From: Stomorhina lunata
Taxonomy: Eukaryota; Arthropoda; Insecta; Diptera; Rhiniidae
Direction: 5' to 3'
Length of the DNA: 64,000 nucleotides
NCBI GenBank assembly: GCA_933228675.1
Contig: OW121743.1
Span: 60,966,139 to 61,030,138 of the forward strand
A program made the translations under genes and the position numbers. Under the pieces are notes generated by a model that worked only from the letters and a program-made list of their open reading frames with translations, made no database searches and was not told where the DNA came from. Below are positions 1-12,042 of the stretch, piece by piece. The first letter of the stretch is position 1, and each line of letters opens with the position of its first letter.

Positions 1-489
1 AGCTTTTTAGTGATTTTTGTATCATTTAGTGCGTTTTTAAAGAAAAGTTTGTATGGGAGCTATGGTCAAATGTGGACCGATTTTAACGAAATTTGGTACA
101 GTGATTTTAGTTGACATAAGCAGTATTTGATTTAAATTTCATGAAAAAATATTGATATTTGTGGCCAATATTTGTGGAAGTGGGACCTATGGGAGGTACC
201 ATAAATAATGGACCGATTTTGACGAATTTCAATAGCCATGGTCCCATTATCAAAAAAATGATTTGTGCCAAATTTCATCAAATTATCTTAAGAATTGCGA
301 TCTATAGTTTGATTACAAGGCTTATATGGGGGTCCAGCCAGCCAGACGGACGGACGGACTGACATCGCTAAGTCGACTCAGAAAGTGATTCTAAGCCTAT
401 TGGTATACTAAAACATGGGTCTAAGACTAATATTTCTATGCGTTACATACATCAGCACAAACTTATAATACCTATTCAACCTATGGTGC
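1..489 (+). mobile_element. CAAGTAAG dispersed element, 5'-truncated by window edge
   Basis: This is the 3' part of a family found about twelve times in the window. Diagnostic pieces in order are GTCAAATGTGGACCGATTTT, TGGGACCTATGGGAGGTACC, the (GGAC)n tract near 345-360, and a degraded end near 470-489 where other copies end in GGTGGTGAAGGGTATAAAAA. Full copies are about 0.8 kb and begin ACAAGTAAGAAAG. They carry subterminal inverted repeats (ATACCCTTCACCAC at both ends). There is no credible coding frame; short ORFs are shadows. It resembles the non-coding (GTCY)n-bearing elements of flies (mini-me/INE-like), but that assignment is inference. Confidence 0.8.
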
Positions 490-710
490 CATGGCCATGG
501 GGTGTACCCAAAGCGACTGATCAGTTTTTGCGTAATTTTTCGGAAGAAAATTAATCGACGCTCTGGCTGTGTGTGCAGTCTCCAAATCCTACTAAATCCA
601 CTTGTGTGAAATGTACAAAAGAATTCCGTAATGACGCGTCGAAAGCTTTTACCGTTATTATTCGTCACCTGACCTTGAGAATTTTCGAAAATAGAAATGG
701 TCCAATTATC

Positions 711-1127
711 TCATCCGTAGATGAGGCACACCAAACAGTTACCTTGGGGTAATGCAAAAGTGTTTGATGTTTCAATCGAGGGTTGCGGGTTTTTCGATAT
801 CGGTAACGATAGGTTTGCTTGTTGACGGCCGTTTAAGTGAAAATGAGCCTCGTTGTTCCAAAAAATGGGATTTACAGTGTTAAAACTTTCCAGTATCGTA
901 TTCAGTTCATAAACGTTCCAATATCGCATTAGGGCTGTGATTTTCCGTAATGAAGGTCCCGGATTTTTACATAAAGTGCTTTTAATCAGTTCTATGTTTT
1001 TGAGAGTCCTTAAAGATTGACTGAGCTCTACCCGTGTGAAGTAGTTGCGCGGAATCTCTGCATCTACGACCGAATTAAATTTACACTCTGTCCACAACGT
1101 ATTCGCCGAATACCGAACTTTGAACAA
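711..1127 (-). pseudogene. Tc1/mariner-superfamily transposase relic
   Basis: A 138-codon open frame carries the usual order of a Tc1/mariner-like transposase: a helix-turn-helix-like stretch (RTLKNIELIKSTLCKNPGPS, LRKITALMRY), then the start of the catalytic domain (FWNNEAHFHLNG). In intact relatives this last motif reads F-S-D-E-A-x-F; here the catalytic Asp is Asn and the frame ends shortly afterwards, so the second and third acidic residues are absent. It is a dead fragment. A second relic of the same type lies near 49 kb. The superfamily is fairly sure; the family is not. Confidence 0.55.
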
Positions 1128-1309
1128 AATTGTCGACTAGCAACTACATAAGGATCATTATTCTTAAAAACATGTCTCCGCAGCAAACACACGATGCTCA
1201 TTGGTATTTGAAAATTAAATTTGTCACCTGTCACCTTGTACATATTTTCCCGTAGTTCCTACGAGGAAAACAATTTATCCATTTTATTTCATCTAATGCT
1301 AAGTTTTAT

Positions 1310-1520
1310 ATTTCACACCTAGTAAAGCCTGCTTCTAGTAACTCAGTGTCTACCAGTAGCCTCCATTGTAAGTGGGCACATCTCTTCTTCGTTAACCCTA
1401 CGGGTAGCAGTCAAGTGCTGAACGTGCGATAATATCATGGAGCTTTCTTAGCGTGTGTCCTATCCACATCCACTTGCGTCCTTAATTCTCAAAGGCAATT
1501 GGTTTCTGAAATATAAACAT
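1310..1520 (-). pseudogene. LINE C-terminal relic (WIGHTLRK motif)
   Basis: Reading the minus strand around 1490-1370 gives KWMWIGHTLRKLHDIIARSA followed by a stop-broken stretch with ALD..P.G..RR. This matches the conserved C-terminal segment of non-LTR retrotransposon reverse transcriptases (W-x-W-I-G-H-T-L-R-x...P-x-G-x-R-R), as seen better preserved at 49.5-50.1 kb. Stops interrupt it. It lies head to head with the + strand LINE that follows but appears to be a different, older insertion. Confidence 0.5.
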
Positions 1521-1649
1521 AAGGCTATGTTTTTGATTTTGTTTGATCAGAAGATTCGTAAAATTTTCTTTTAGGGATTCGTTTCATGTCTCGCAGCCGT
1601 TAGGAAGCAAGGATTTAATACTGTCGTTAAATATTTTGATTAAAGTGCT

Positions 1650-3550
1650 TCTAGACATAAACGCGGCGAAAAATGCAGCCTACAGGGCAACCCTGCAGTC
1701 AGTAGCTACTCTTCGAACTTTAGAGAGATATAGAGAAAGAAAGAGGGAAGAGAAACGCCTATTCCGAAGAAAAAAGAGAGAAATGGAAAGACGGTGTTCG
1801 AGGAGATTGAGTTATATAAGAGTCGTAATGAAGTGCGTAAATTTTATCAAAAAGTTAAACACCAAACGGATGGTTTTAGCAATTGTATTCTCTCCTGCAA
1901 AGACGACCAAGGAAACCTGGTAACGGATGCTGAAACCGTACTAAAACTGTGGAAAGAGAACTTTTTCAAATTATTGGTATCAAATGAAAGCGACCAAGAT
2001 GACACGCCTGAACAAATCAATGATGATGGCGTTATATGTCCACCACCAAACCAAAATGAGATTAGAATCGCTATAAATCGACTTAAAAATAACAAAGCAG
2101 CGGGTGCCGATGGTCTTCCTGCTGAGCTTTTTAAGGCCGGAGGAGATGAGTTAATAAGGCTTATGTCCCATCTTATAGAAGCAATATGGTCAGAAGAATA
2201 CATGCCAGACGATTGGAATCTTAGTGTCCTTTGTCCTGTGCACAAAAAAGGAGATAAAACTGTGTGTGCAAATTATAGAGGGATAAGCCGCCTCTCAATT
2301 GCATATAAGATTCTATCGACCATACTGTGAGAAAGGCTTAAGCCCAAAATTAACGAAATAATTGGGACGTACCAATGTGGCTTAAGACCAGGTAAATCAA
2401 CCATTGACCAGATTTTTACTCTATCAGATCCTGGAGAAGACCCAAGGGAAACAAATTGACAGTATCATATCTTTGTTGACTACAAAGCAGCTTTTGACAG
2501 CCCGATACGGAAGAAGGTGTTTGAAGCAATGTCTGAGTTCGGCATCCCCACGAAGCTAATAAAGTTATGCAGGATGACACTAACTAATACAATATCATCT
2601 GTTAAGATAAGTCAGAGTCTTTCATAACTAAACGGGGTTTCAGACAAGGTGATAGTCTATCATGTGATCTCTTCATTGTGCTAGAGAAAATCTTACGAGA
2701 TGCAGCAGTTAATACAAGTGGAACAATCTTCAATAGAAAACATATGCTACTCGCGTATGCCGATGACATTGACATTATGGGGCGCAGTTTACGCGAGCTA
2801 ACTGCCGCCTTTTCCAATATTGAGAAGGAATCAAACAAAAACAAAACTGATGGTTTCTTCAGGCAGACAGACCACTAGAATTGGATCACATGTGCCCGTA
2901 GAAAACTATAGCTTCGAAGTTGTAAAAGAATTTGTATACCTTGGTACCGCTGTGAACATCAACAATGATATAAGCTTTGAAATTAAACGTAGAATAATAC
3001 TTGCCAATATATGCTATTTTGGCCTAAGCAAACAGCTAAGAAATAAAGTCCTCTCCGTTAGAACTAAAATTACACTATATAAAACGCTTATACTACCCGT
3101 GTTACTGTATTGTACAGAATCATGGGTACTTGCACAGGCAGATGAAGCTATCCTTGGAGTGTTTGAGAGGAAAATCCTACGAAAAATATTTGGACCAGTC
3201 TGCGTCAACAATGAGTATCGACATCGAATGAATCATGAGCTGTATGAGTTATACGCTGACATAGACATAGTAAAACGCATTAAGCAACAGCGGCTGCGCT
3301 GGCTAGGACATGTTGTGCGAATGGATGTAAATACTCCGGCAAGAAATGTGTTTGATAATGATCCTGAGGGAACTCGTAGAAGAGGGCGCCCAAAACTTCG
3401 ATGGAAAGACCAAGTAGAAGAAAATCTTTCAAAACTTGGCATAAGAAATTGGAGAATATGCGCACAAGATAGAAGCGCATGGAATTCTGAAATATGCTCG
3501 GCCTTTGACCTAAACAGGTTGTTACAATAGGCCATTTAAGTAAGTAAGAC
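1650..3550 (+). pseudogene. Decayed non-LTR retrotransposon (LINE) reverse transcriptase
   Basis: Overlapping frames give the second half of an endonuclease/reverse-transcriptase polyprotein in the right order. There is a basic linker (about 1660-1795); the finger/palm start with NKAAGADGLPAELFK and CPVHKKGD..CANYRGIS (1794-2330); QCGLRPGKSTIDQIF (about 2370-2415); a VDYKAAFD motif (about 2478); the catalytic YADDID (about 2757-2772); and a C-terminal region with RLRWLGHVVRM (2820-3530). Frames change near 1795, 2330, 2450 and 2820 and stops interrupt, so it cannot encode an active enzyme. It terminates at a short TAAG-type simple repeat (about 3538-3548). The clade (RTE-like, I-like or other) cannot be fixed by eye. 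Confidence 0.85.
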
Positions 3551-3587
3551 ATAAATGTAGATCTTTCTCGAGATAGCTAAATGCTAC

Positions 3588-3756
3588 AATGTGGATTCAT
3601 TTTGTTACTTTGTAAACCTCGCAAGTGATAAAACGGGAACAGCAGAAGACATTCGAAAACGAATCAATAAAGGGCATTGATTAGTTTTCGAATGTCTTCT
3701 GCTGTTCCCGTTTTATCACTAGCGAGGTCTACAAAGTAACAAAATGAGTCCACATT
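3588..3756. repeat. Long perfect-type hairpin, ~80-bp arms
   Basis: About 80 bases from 3588 (AATGTGGATTCATTTTGTTA...) return as the reverse complement ending at 3756, with only a few mismatches and a loop of a few bases near 3669-3676. The arms include AGCAGAAGACATTCGAAAAC on the left and its complement on the right. No flanking target duplication was recognised. It may be a small foldback element or a solitary palindrome. Confidence 0.85.
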
Positions 3757-5040
3757 ATCTATTTGGTTGAATATTCTACCGAATACTGAAATATTCGTAT
3801 AATCACAGATGTTTAACCTCCAAAATATCAAACTTGTTATTTTTGACACAAACCATATTTAAAAGTTATGCCATATGTTGCTTAAATCGAAATTATTAAC
3901 TTGTATACTGGAGTTAGTTGTAAAGTCTATTGATTAATTTGGACGCAAATAGAAACCTACAAGTATCTGACTATATAGATGGAGAACTCCAAATGGTCCT
4001 TATTGACACTGTATAAATCGTTATCTGGAAATCATCTTGGGAATTTTTTTTGTTTCGAAAACTATATTTTTTTTAAAATCTTGGAGTATTGGCTCCGTGT
4101 AGTGGAATATTTGTAGATTTTTAAATTCGCTCAAGTTCGTCAATAAATTCCAATATAATGTTTAACATTACTGTTATACTGTTTACAGTGACTCTGTTAA
4201 AAAGTGTGGTTTTTGTCTGGGCTACTTAAATTATAATTTCAAAATTCTTTTTTAACTCATTTTTCTAAATCATTCAAATATTTGTTTAATCTATCTTTGC
4301 TTTTCCAATTTGTTTTTCAAATTCGATTATCTATAATATTTAATTAAATCTGTGGTATTTTTGCTTAACTCTGCTCCCATTATTATTATAATTTTATCTT
4401 TTTTTTTCTAACTGTCTTGGAAACTGTCTTTAAAAGTATAATATAATTACTTTTTTTAATTATATATTTCTTTTATTTTATTTTTTCTTTATTCTTCAAA
4501 ACGAATTGTGTTTGTCTCCAAAAAAAAAAAATATGAAAAATCTAAACAAAAAGTTAAAAATTATTTAAAACTGCTTGCGGGAACGGGTAATGGCAATTTT
4601 TTACCCCTTAATACGAGTAATTAGTTTAGCTTAGTTTCGTATTTATGTATTAACTTATGAATTTAGTTGGTTCATGATTTTCTTTTGTTAAATATTTTGT
4701 ATGGCTTTAATTAGTTTAATTTGTTAAGATTGATTTTTGGTGTTTTGATGCTTCACTGCATGTTGATTTATAATATTGTAGTTTATTTAGAAAAAAATTT
4801 TACTGAAAATGTAGCATTAAATTAAAGTTATGATTTTTTGATTATTTATTTGATTAAACTAGGGTTGCCTTTTATGTTTAGAGAAAATAAATAAATATTT
4901 ATCATCGAAAATGGCTTTTTTGCATATCAAAATTATTCCGTGTTGTTGTCAATTGGTATGATCAATAACACCATGGGCACTTTTCCGTAAAAGACCTTTC
5001 ACTGTATATTAAATTTCCCAAAATGTTGTCTTTGTAATTT
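3757..5040. other. AT-rich intergenic DNA, nothing recognised
   Basis: No open frame with family motifs, no tandem array and no element ends were recognised here. The stretch is strongly AT-rich with homopolymer A and T runs (for example near 4380-4560) and reads as unconstrained intergenic sequence. Confidence 0.6.
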
Positions 5041-5530
5041 ATTATACCCTTCACCACAATAGGTGGAAAGGGTATTATAAGTTTGTGCTGATGTATGTAA
5101 CGCATAGAAATATTTGTCCTAGACCCACCTTTTAGTATACCAATAGGCTTAGAATCACTTTCTGAGTCGATTTAGCGATGTCCGTCCGTCCGTCTGGCTG
5201 GCTGGACCCCCATGTAAACCTTGTAATCAAACTACAGGTCGTAATTCTAAAGATAATTTGATAAAATTTGGTACAGATCATTTTTTTGATAATGGGACCA
5301 TGGCTATTGAAATTGGTTGAAATCGGTCCATTATTTATGGTACCTCCCATAGGTCCCACTTCCCGGATTTGACATATTGGCCACAAATATCAATATTTTT
5401 TCATGAAATTTAAAACATATAATTCTTATGTAAACCTAAATCACTGTACCAAATTTCGTTGAAATCGGTCCACATTTGACCATACCTCCCATGCAAACTT
5501 TTCTTTAAAAATGCACTAAATGAGACAAAA
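5041..5530 (-). mobile_element. CAAGTAAG element, left half of a split copy
   Basis: This is the reverse-orientation copy of the dispersed family. It begins ATTATACCCTTCACCACAAT, then the (GTCC)n tract, GGTACCTCCCATAGGTCCCA and TCGGTCCACATTTGACCATA. It stops abruptly at TGAGACAAAA (5530), where an opposite-orientation copy begins. The remainder resumes at about 6337, so together 5041-5530 and 6337-6644 make one complete element. Confidence 0.9.
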
Positions 5531-6336
5531 CAAGTAAGAAAGTGCTATAGTCGGTCAAGCCCGCCCATACGATACCCTTCACCACTCCACCACTAAGGTC
5601 AAAGGTGTTCTTTTTACTAATTAAAGATAAATATTTGCTAAATTTTGCCATCATACAAACATATTCTCAAAACTTACACATTTAAGCTGTTTCCGTCATT
5701 TGGACTTATATGAGAGCTAGGGTCAAATGTAGACCGATGATCTCGAAATTTAGCAAATTGATTACAGTTTTTACAAAAATTTTGTATGAAATAAATAAAC
5801 TTAAAATTCTTATTATCTTCGGATTTATGAGCCTTTTAGTCCCATTTAGTGCGTTTTGAGAAAAGAGTTTGTATGGGAGCTATGGTCAAATGTGGACCGA
5901 TTTCAACGAAATTTGGTACAGTGATTTAGTTTTACATAAGCCGTATACGATTTAAATTTTGTGAAAAAATATTGAATATTTTTGTGGCCAATATATCAAT
6001 TCCGAGAAGTGGGACCTATGGGAGGTACCATAAATAATGGACCGATTTCGAATTTCAATAGCCATGGCCCCATTATCAAACACATTATCTGTGCCAAATT
6101 TCATCAAATTATCTTTAGAATTGCGACCTGTAGTTTGATTACAAGGTTTACATGGGGGTCCAGCCGTCCAGCCAGCCAGACGGACGGACGGACGGACATC
6201 GCTAAATCGACTCAGAAAGTGATTCTAAGCTTATTGGTATACTAAAAGATGGGTCTAAGACAAATATTTCTATGCGTTACATACATCAGCACAAACTTAT
6301 AATACCCTTTCCACCTATGGTGGTGAAGAGTATAAA
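5531..6336 (+). mobile_element. CAAGTAAG element nested in an older copy
   Basis: This is a complete copy running from CAAGTAAGAAAGTGCTATAG to GGTGGTGAAGAGTATAAAAA. It lies between TGAGACAAAA and TCACTAATACGCTCG of an inverted older copy. Undisturbed copies read TGAGACAAAAATCACTAAAA at this point, so the insertion interrupts an A-run. The exact border is ambiguous by a few As, and any target duplication would be hidden in that run. Confidence 0.9.
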
Positions 6337-6644
6337 AATCACTAATACGCTCGTAAATCCAAAGATATTGAAAATTTTGAGTTTATTTTTTGCGTACATA
6401 ATTTTTTAAATAACTGTAATCAATTTGCTACATTTCGAGATAATCGGTCCACATTTGACCCTAGCTCTCATATAAGCCCAAATGATGGAAACAGCTTAAA
6501 TATATAAGTTTTGAGAAAATGTTTGTATGATGGCAAAATTTAGCAAATATTTGTCTTTATACAGGAAAAATAACACCTTTGACCTTAGTGGTGAAGGGAA
6601 TCGTATGGTCGGGCTTGACCGACTATAGCGCTTTCTTACTTGTT
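6337..6644 (-). mobile_element. CAAGTAAG element, right half of the split copy
   Basis: This continues the reverse-oriented copy interrupted at 5530. It contains TCGGTCCACATTTGACCCTA, TGATGGCAAAATTTAGCAAA, the CACCTTTGACCTTAGTGGTG segment, and the terminal complement of CAAGTAAGAAAG ending near 6644. Confidence 0.9.
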
Positions 6645-6879
6645 TTTTTATTTCAGAAATAAATATTGGTCATTAGGGTGACAATTTTTTGTATGAAAGA
6701 AAATGTTTTCTTTTTCTAATTTTATAACTTTTTCAACGGAATATTGTACCAATAGGTCTAAAAGTTTAGTTTTGAAAATTTGAGCCAAATCGGACAACGT
6801 TCTATGGGCGCACATCGAGTCCAAAGTTTTAGAGCCCATTTTTATGGTGAAAAATGGGCTATTTTTTATTTTTGAGATA

Positions 6880-8575
6880 TTTTAACAATTTTTAAAAGAA
6901 AAAATAATTTAATTTTAAAGAACTAACTAACACAGCTTTATTCAAAAATAAAAATCCATGAAGTAGTTTTGGAGTTATTCCATTTACCCTCTAAAAATTC
7001 ATGACCGTGAAAACGCGCCTAAAGATATGCACCACAAATTTTATGTTGTAAATAAAGAAATTTAAAAATTTGGCAAGATTTATCATTAAATGACTCGTTA
7101 GTTTTGAATATTTCAGTTTTTTTTTAATATAATCGAATTTAGTTAGTTTTTTCCATGTTGGAAAATGTTACATTTTTCTCAGGTCGGTTTCAAAAATCAT
7201 TTTTTTAATTTTTCGAAAATTTTGTTTAACAACTATTACAAATTTAGAATTTACTCAAAAGTGTGTTAAAACAGACAAATGGTTGAATAAAACTGAACAA
7301 TTTTAGGTCGATATCTTAAACAGTTTCGCCGTACCTGCGAATTTAAATTTAAGAATTTCGCGAAAATGAAAATTTTTGGGCCAAATTCTATTAGATGCTC
7401 GGTAAATTTTACTTGTATTAAATTTTAACAAACAAAAATAATTAATATTATTGCTTAGTTTATGGAAAACCTATGCTGAAAGGTTCTTTAATATTGGACG
7501 ACATAAACCCTTTCTTCACCGGGGTCAAATGTCAAAATTTGGATTTTCTGAAAATTTTCATAGCGAGATTACGGAATAGTAAGTAATAATTAGCGAATTA
7601 AAAAAAAAGCATGAAAGTAAGTGTTTTTGGGAATTTTAAGTGTTTCTTTTTATTAAAAAAAAAAGTAAATACAAACATTGATTTGTTAGTTTTGCATATA
7701 TAATCTACAAATCAAAATCTTTTTGTAGAGAACATAGATTAGAATTTTTCGAATACTTGATAGGTTTGTATCAATGATCATATTTTTTCTTGTAATAAGA
7801 AAAACTTAATCTTGCCAAAAACATTTATTTTCATGCTTTGCTTTAAATTCGCTAATTATTATTTAATATTCCGTAATCTCGCTATGAAAATTTTCAGAAA
7901 ATCCAAATTTTGACATTTGACCGCGGTGAAGAAAGGGTTAATCTCGTCCAATATTAAAAAAACCCTTTAGCATAGGCTTTCCATAAACTAAGCAATAATA
8001 TTAATTATCTTTTTTGTTAAAATTGAATACAAGTAAAATTTAAAGAGCATTTACTCGAATTTGGCACAAAAATTTACATTTTCGCGAAATTCTTCAATTT
8101 GAAATCGCAGGATGGCGAAACGGTTCAAGATATCGAATTACTTAATTTTTAGATTTTATTCTTCCATTTATCTGTTTTGACACGCTGGAGAGCAAATTCT
8201 AAATTTGTAATATTTGTTGAACAAAATTTTCAAAAAAATAAAAAATTATTTTTGAAACCGACCTGGGAAAAATGTATCATTTTCTAACATAAAAAAATAA
8301 GTAAATTTGATTATATGTAAACAAAACTAAACTATTTACTAGTAACAAACCACTAAATGATAAATCATGTCTAACTTTGGAATTTCTTTATTTACATCAT
8401 ACAATTTTTGGTGCATATCCTTAGGCGCGTTTTCAAGGACATGAATTTTCGGGGGAAAACTGCAATAACTTTTAAACTACCTTATGGATTTTTGTCTTTC
8501 ATGATTTGAAATAAAGTGGTGTTAGTTCTCTTGAAATGAAATGTCAAAGACAACATTTGTAATTTATTTTTGATT
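6880..8575. mobile_element. Foldback element, ~1.7 kb imperfect palindrome
   Basis: The left arm (about 6880-7700) and right arm (about 7730-8575) are reverse complements over most of their length. Matching landmarks include GCGCCTAAAGATATGCACCA (about 7015) against its complement near 8410. The segment with GATTACGGAATA and AATTTTCATAGCGAGATTAC (about 7555) matches CGTAATCTCGCTATGAAAAT near 7870. The arms have diverged by substitutions and small indels, so the element is not young. No long ORF is present. Precise termini and a target duplication were not found. Confidence 0.75.
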
Positions 8576-8599
8576 TTCGGAAATAAATATTGATCATAT

Positions 8600-9600
8600 T
8601 AGAAGTATAAAGTGAGCTCGCATTATAATAATTGAAAATAATCCATCTTTCTCGCTCTCAAAATTATAAAATATATTTCGACACACTTTAAAAACATTTT
8701 TCCATAAATTAAAACAAAAATTTTCTTAAATAAACAGCCGAAATAATAAAAATATTCTAACTATAAACAAACACTAAAGACATCAATTGAATTCGAAATA
8801 AAATTATTCGTCAGTCAATAAAATTTTTTGAAACCTGTTAACATAAACAAGAACATCAAAGGCAAAACAGTTGGGGAGTCATCTTCATATTCACAGATTC
8901 AGAGTGAAACTCAAATGTACAAACAAATAAGTAGTTTCACTCAAAATATATTTATTCTTGAGGTTTGCTTGCTACTTGTTTCTTTGGCGCTCTAATAGAA
9001 GAGCTATTAATACTCATTCTTTTTTGAGTTAACCTTCAATATTTTGAGTGATTTTTAAGAGAGTCGTAAAAGAATTTTTAGAGCTTAATAGGTGCAACAG
9101 AGTTGGGAATTGTTTATTATAAAATATATTGTATATATGATGACAAAATTTAACTTCTAAATTTGTATATGACAATCGTTTAACCTCAGTTTTAAAAGGT
9201 ATCATAGGGTCGGACCATAATATCTTGCTATATTGTCGTGCGGGAGTTATCTCAAAATTCTATCATACAGTTTTTTAGAAAAATTAAGATCGATTTTCGC
9301 AAAATGCATTTTTGACATTTTTACAGAAGTTTTCAAAATTCTACTTTTCTGATTCATTGATTTTATCATATCTTTGTAGAAGGTTTTCCGATCATTAGAC
9401 GTTTTTCAGCAATTTTTTATATATGTTTAACAGATTCGGAGTTACTTGTACTTCAAAGTAAAAAAATCATTTTTTATAAATATTTAATTTTTTTATTTTT
9501 GAACAAAAATTTTAAGATGGCAAAAACCATTTTTATATCAATATCAAATTTTTCTAAGAAAATAAGTATTTTTTTCCAGAAAGTCTATAAATAAATGGTG
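8600..9600. other. AT-rich intergenic DNA, nothing recognised
   Basis: There is no coding frame, array or element terminus that can be supported. The stretch around 8930-9060 has loosely repeated TTGAGTG/ACTCAAAA words but no clear period. Confidence 0.5.
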
Positions 9601-10020
9601 ATCTTATTACCACTAATGCAAATGAAGTGAAAATTACTAATTTTGTATTTAAGCCATTTCCGTTATTGGCTCTTGTATGGGAGCTGGGTGAAATGTTTCT
9701 ACAAAAATTTTGTATTCAACAAAAAAACATAAAATTGTTTTTATCTTTAAATATAGGATAGATTTTGTGAATTTCAACGCATTTAAGTGGCTCTTGACAG
9801 AAGGTCTTGCATAGAAGTTATGCTAAAATATGGACCGATTTCAACAAAATTTGTTACAGTGATGTTTCTTAATATAACCCATATATCAAAATGTTATAAA
9901 AAAAATGTAAAAATATAGAAACCATGGGTCAGATTTCAGCAATTTTCAATAGCAGTTGATCCAGCCACAACCAAAAACAAATTCTTTGCCAAAATTCATA
10001 ACTATATTCCGGGAAGAAAA
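9600..10020 (+). mobile_element. Highly diverged CAAGTAAG-family copy
   Basis: Eroded versions of family landmarks occur in the right order: CCATTTCCGTTATTGGCTCT, GTATGGGAGCTGGGTGAAAT, AAATATGGACCGATTTCAAC, and CAATTTTCAATAGCAGTTGA. Both ends are unrecognisable. It represents an older wave of the same family. Confidence 0.5.
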
Positions 10021-10157
10021 AATGTTAAAGAGATACCCCAAAATGTTGAACAACTTTGTTTTTATTTTTTTTTTTTTGAAACAGTCCTTGTCCTTGTAGT
10101 AAGAAAATATTTTCTGCCAAGTCTCCTGGGAGTATCTTGAAAATTGTGGCCTTTTTT

Positions 10158-12042
10158 ATACCCTTCACCAATAGGTGAAAGGGTATTATATGTTTGTGCA
10201 TCCGTTTGTAATTTTTTTATTAGTGATCGTAGACCCTATAAGAAAATTATATCGATCGACTGAGAATCGGGAGGAGAATCGATTGAGCCCCTGAAGGATG
10301 AACCCACAGAAATTATATATTAGATTTTAGGAAATTCTGCCGCAATGAACACTATTAAATTTCATCAAAATCGATCCATAAACACCCAAAATATCGAAAA
10401 AATAAAAAATTAGACGAAAATTTTAAAATTTTTGATGGAAAAACACTTATAAATAACAAGAGAAAAGAGATACTTCTGGCTCACAAGTGATAATATATTA
10501 TATATCATTTTAGGAAATGGTTCCCTAAAGTACTCTGTAAAATCTAATCAAAATCGGTCCATAAGCAACTGAAATATAGCCAAAACACTTAATTTGATGC
10601 ATCGCAAATTGCCCAAAGTACGCATTAGAGAAAATTTGTTGAAAAAATTAAATGCAGAGATAGGAAAAACCATCCTACTGGAGCACGGACATACATAAAT
10701 TTTATATCAGATTTTAGAAAATTCCCCCGCCAATCGGTACATAAACAACTGAGATATCGCCAAAACACTAATTTTGATCTACAGCAAATTGCCGAAAGTA
10801 CGTGTCTCAGAAATTTTGTTTACATTTTGTAAGTAGTGTTTCAGTGGTATCTCAGATGTGCACGGACCGGTTGTGATGAAATTTGACAGCGTCCTTTGGG
10901 GAAGGATTTCCTAAAATCTGATATATAAACTCCACAAATCTGATTGTGAATACCATTCAAATTGTACCGATCGACTCAGAATCGACAGGAGAATCGATTT
11001 CGCGACGTCCGTCTGTCTGTTTCTTTGTCTGTCCCTCCGTGTTGTATTCAAGTTTTGATGTTTATTTTGATGAAATTGAATAGCGTTCTTCGCAGGGGAT
11101 TACCTAAATTCTGATGCATTCGATAATTTGTGTTAGATATAATTTAGTGTTATAGCGATATATCAGGTGTTTTGATCGACAATGATAAAATTCAGGGTGG
11201 GCAATATCCAAAAATTTTATGTAAAATGCATATGGGTATATCTTCCAGGAGCAAAACTTTCCACACATCCATCGGACAGATTGGAAGAATAATACATCCC
11301 AAATATTATTAATTATCTTAAATAATTAACTAACTTCAGTTTAATATGTAAATCTTCAATAACTTTTCCGGCAAAGCTGATATCCATCCATTCAAAAGCT
11401 ATATATTTCACGTATGTATCTCAAACTAAGAGTGTATACCTGATAATTCTAAGGCTTGTATACATTGACAATCATTGTTAAAGTTTTGATCTAAATCGGT
11501 CAAGAATCAAGAACTTTTACAAGTTGGATAATTCTTACGAATTAATGTACAAAACTTCACTGGACATTTTTGGGTTGCATGCCAGAATACTTAATCTTCA
11601 TCAAATCTATGTGCTTTTGCAAATCTAAGGGCATCTACATTTTGAAGCATCTTTTCTGCATGGTTTATCTGGTCTATCGAGCTTTATTAAATATTCATAA
11701 AATATGTGTCTATTTTATTTCGAAGCTACTGGCTGGCTTAAATAAGCATTCTCTACGTGTAGTCTAGTAATCATTATCTTTCACAAAGGGACCACTTTAG
11801 AACCCAAGTGACGCTGCCCTATACATCAGCCACCTGTCCACCTAACCTTTGGGTCCATAACTATTCTAGATGATGACGCCACTGAAAAGCTTTTCGTTTT
11901 TCGACTCTTAATTTTAAAGACTCTTTGCATATAATACTAGTATAACCAAATATTGCTAGGAATTACATTAAGTACTTTTGGAATACCATTGGTGAAGGGT
12001 ATCCAAGATCCGGCAAAGCCGAATATACCACTCTTACTTGTT
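10158..12042 (-). mobile_element. ~1.9 kb relative of the CAAGTAAG family
   Basis: It starts TATACCCTTCACCAATAGGT and ends GATACCC-type/AAGCCGAATATACCACTCTT followed by ACTTGTT, the complement of ACAAGTAAGA. Thus the termini and subterminal inverted repeats are those of the short family while the interior differs. The inside has repeated segments around TCGGTCCATAA..ACTGAAATATAGCCAAAACA (about 10550, 10735) and a GTCY tract with CGATTTCGCGACGTCCGTCT (about 10993). No intact ORF longer than about 65 codons exists. It is probably a longer non-autonomous member or a decayed parent. Confidence 0.7.

Noticed and set aside
5132..5386. Recurrent protein-like frames (MWPI..VGPMGGTINNGPI...) in many places, also at 159, 5982, 12580, 32420 and 47715
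   Set aside because: They occur on both strands of the same non-coding dispersed element, break at different points between copies and have no known domain.
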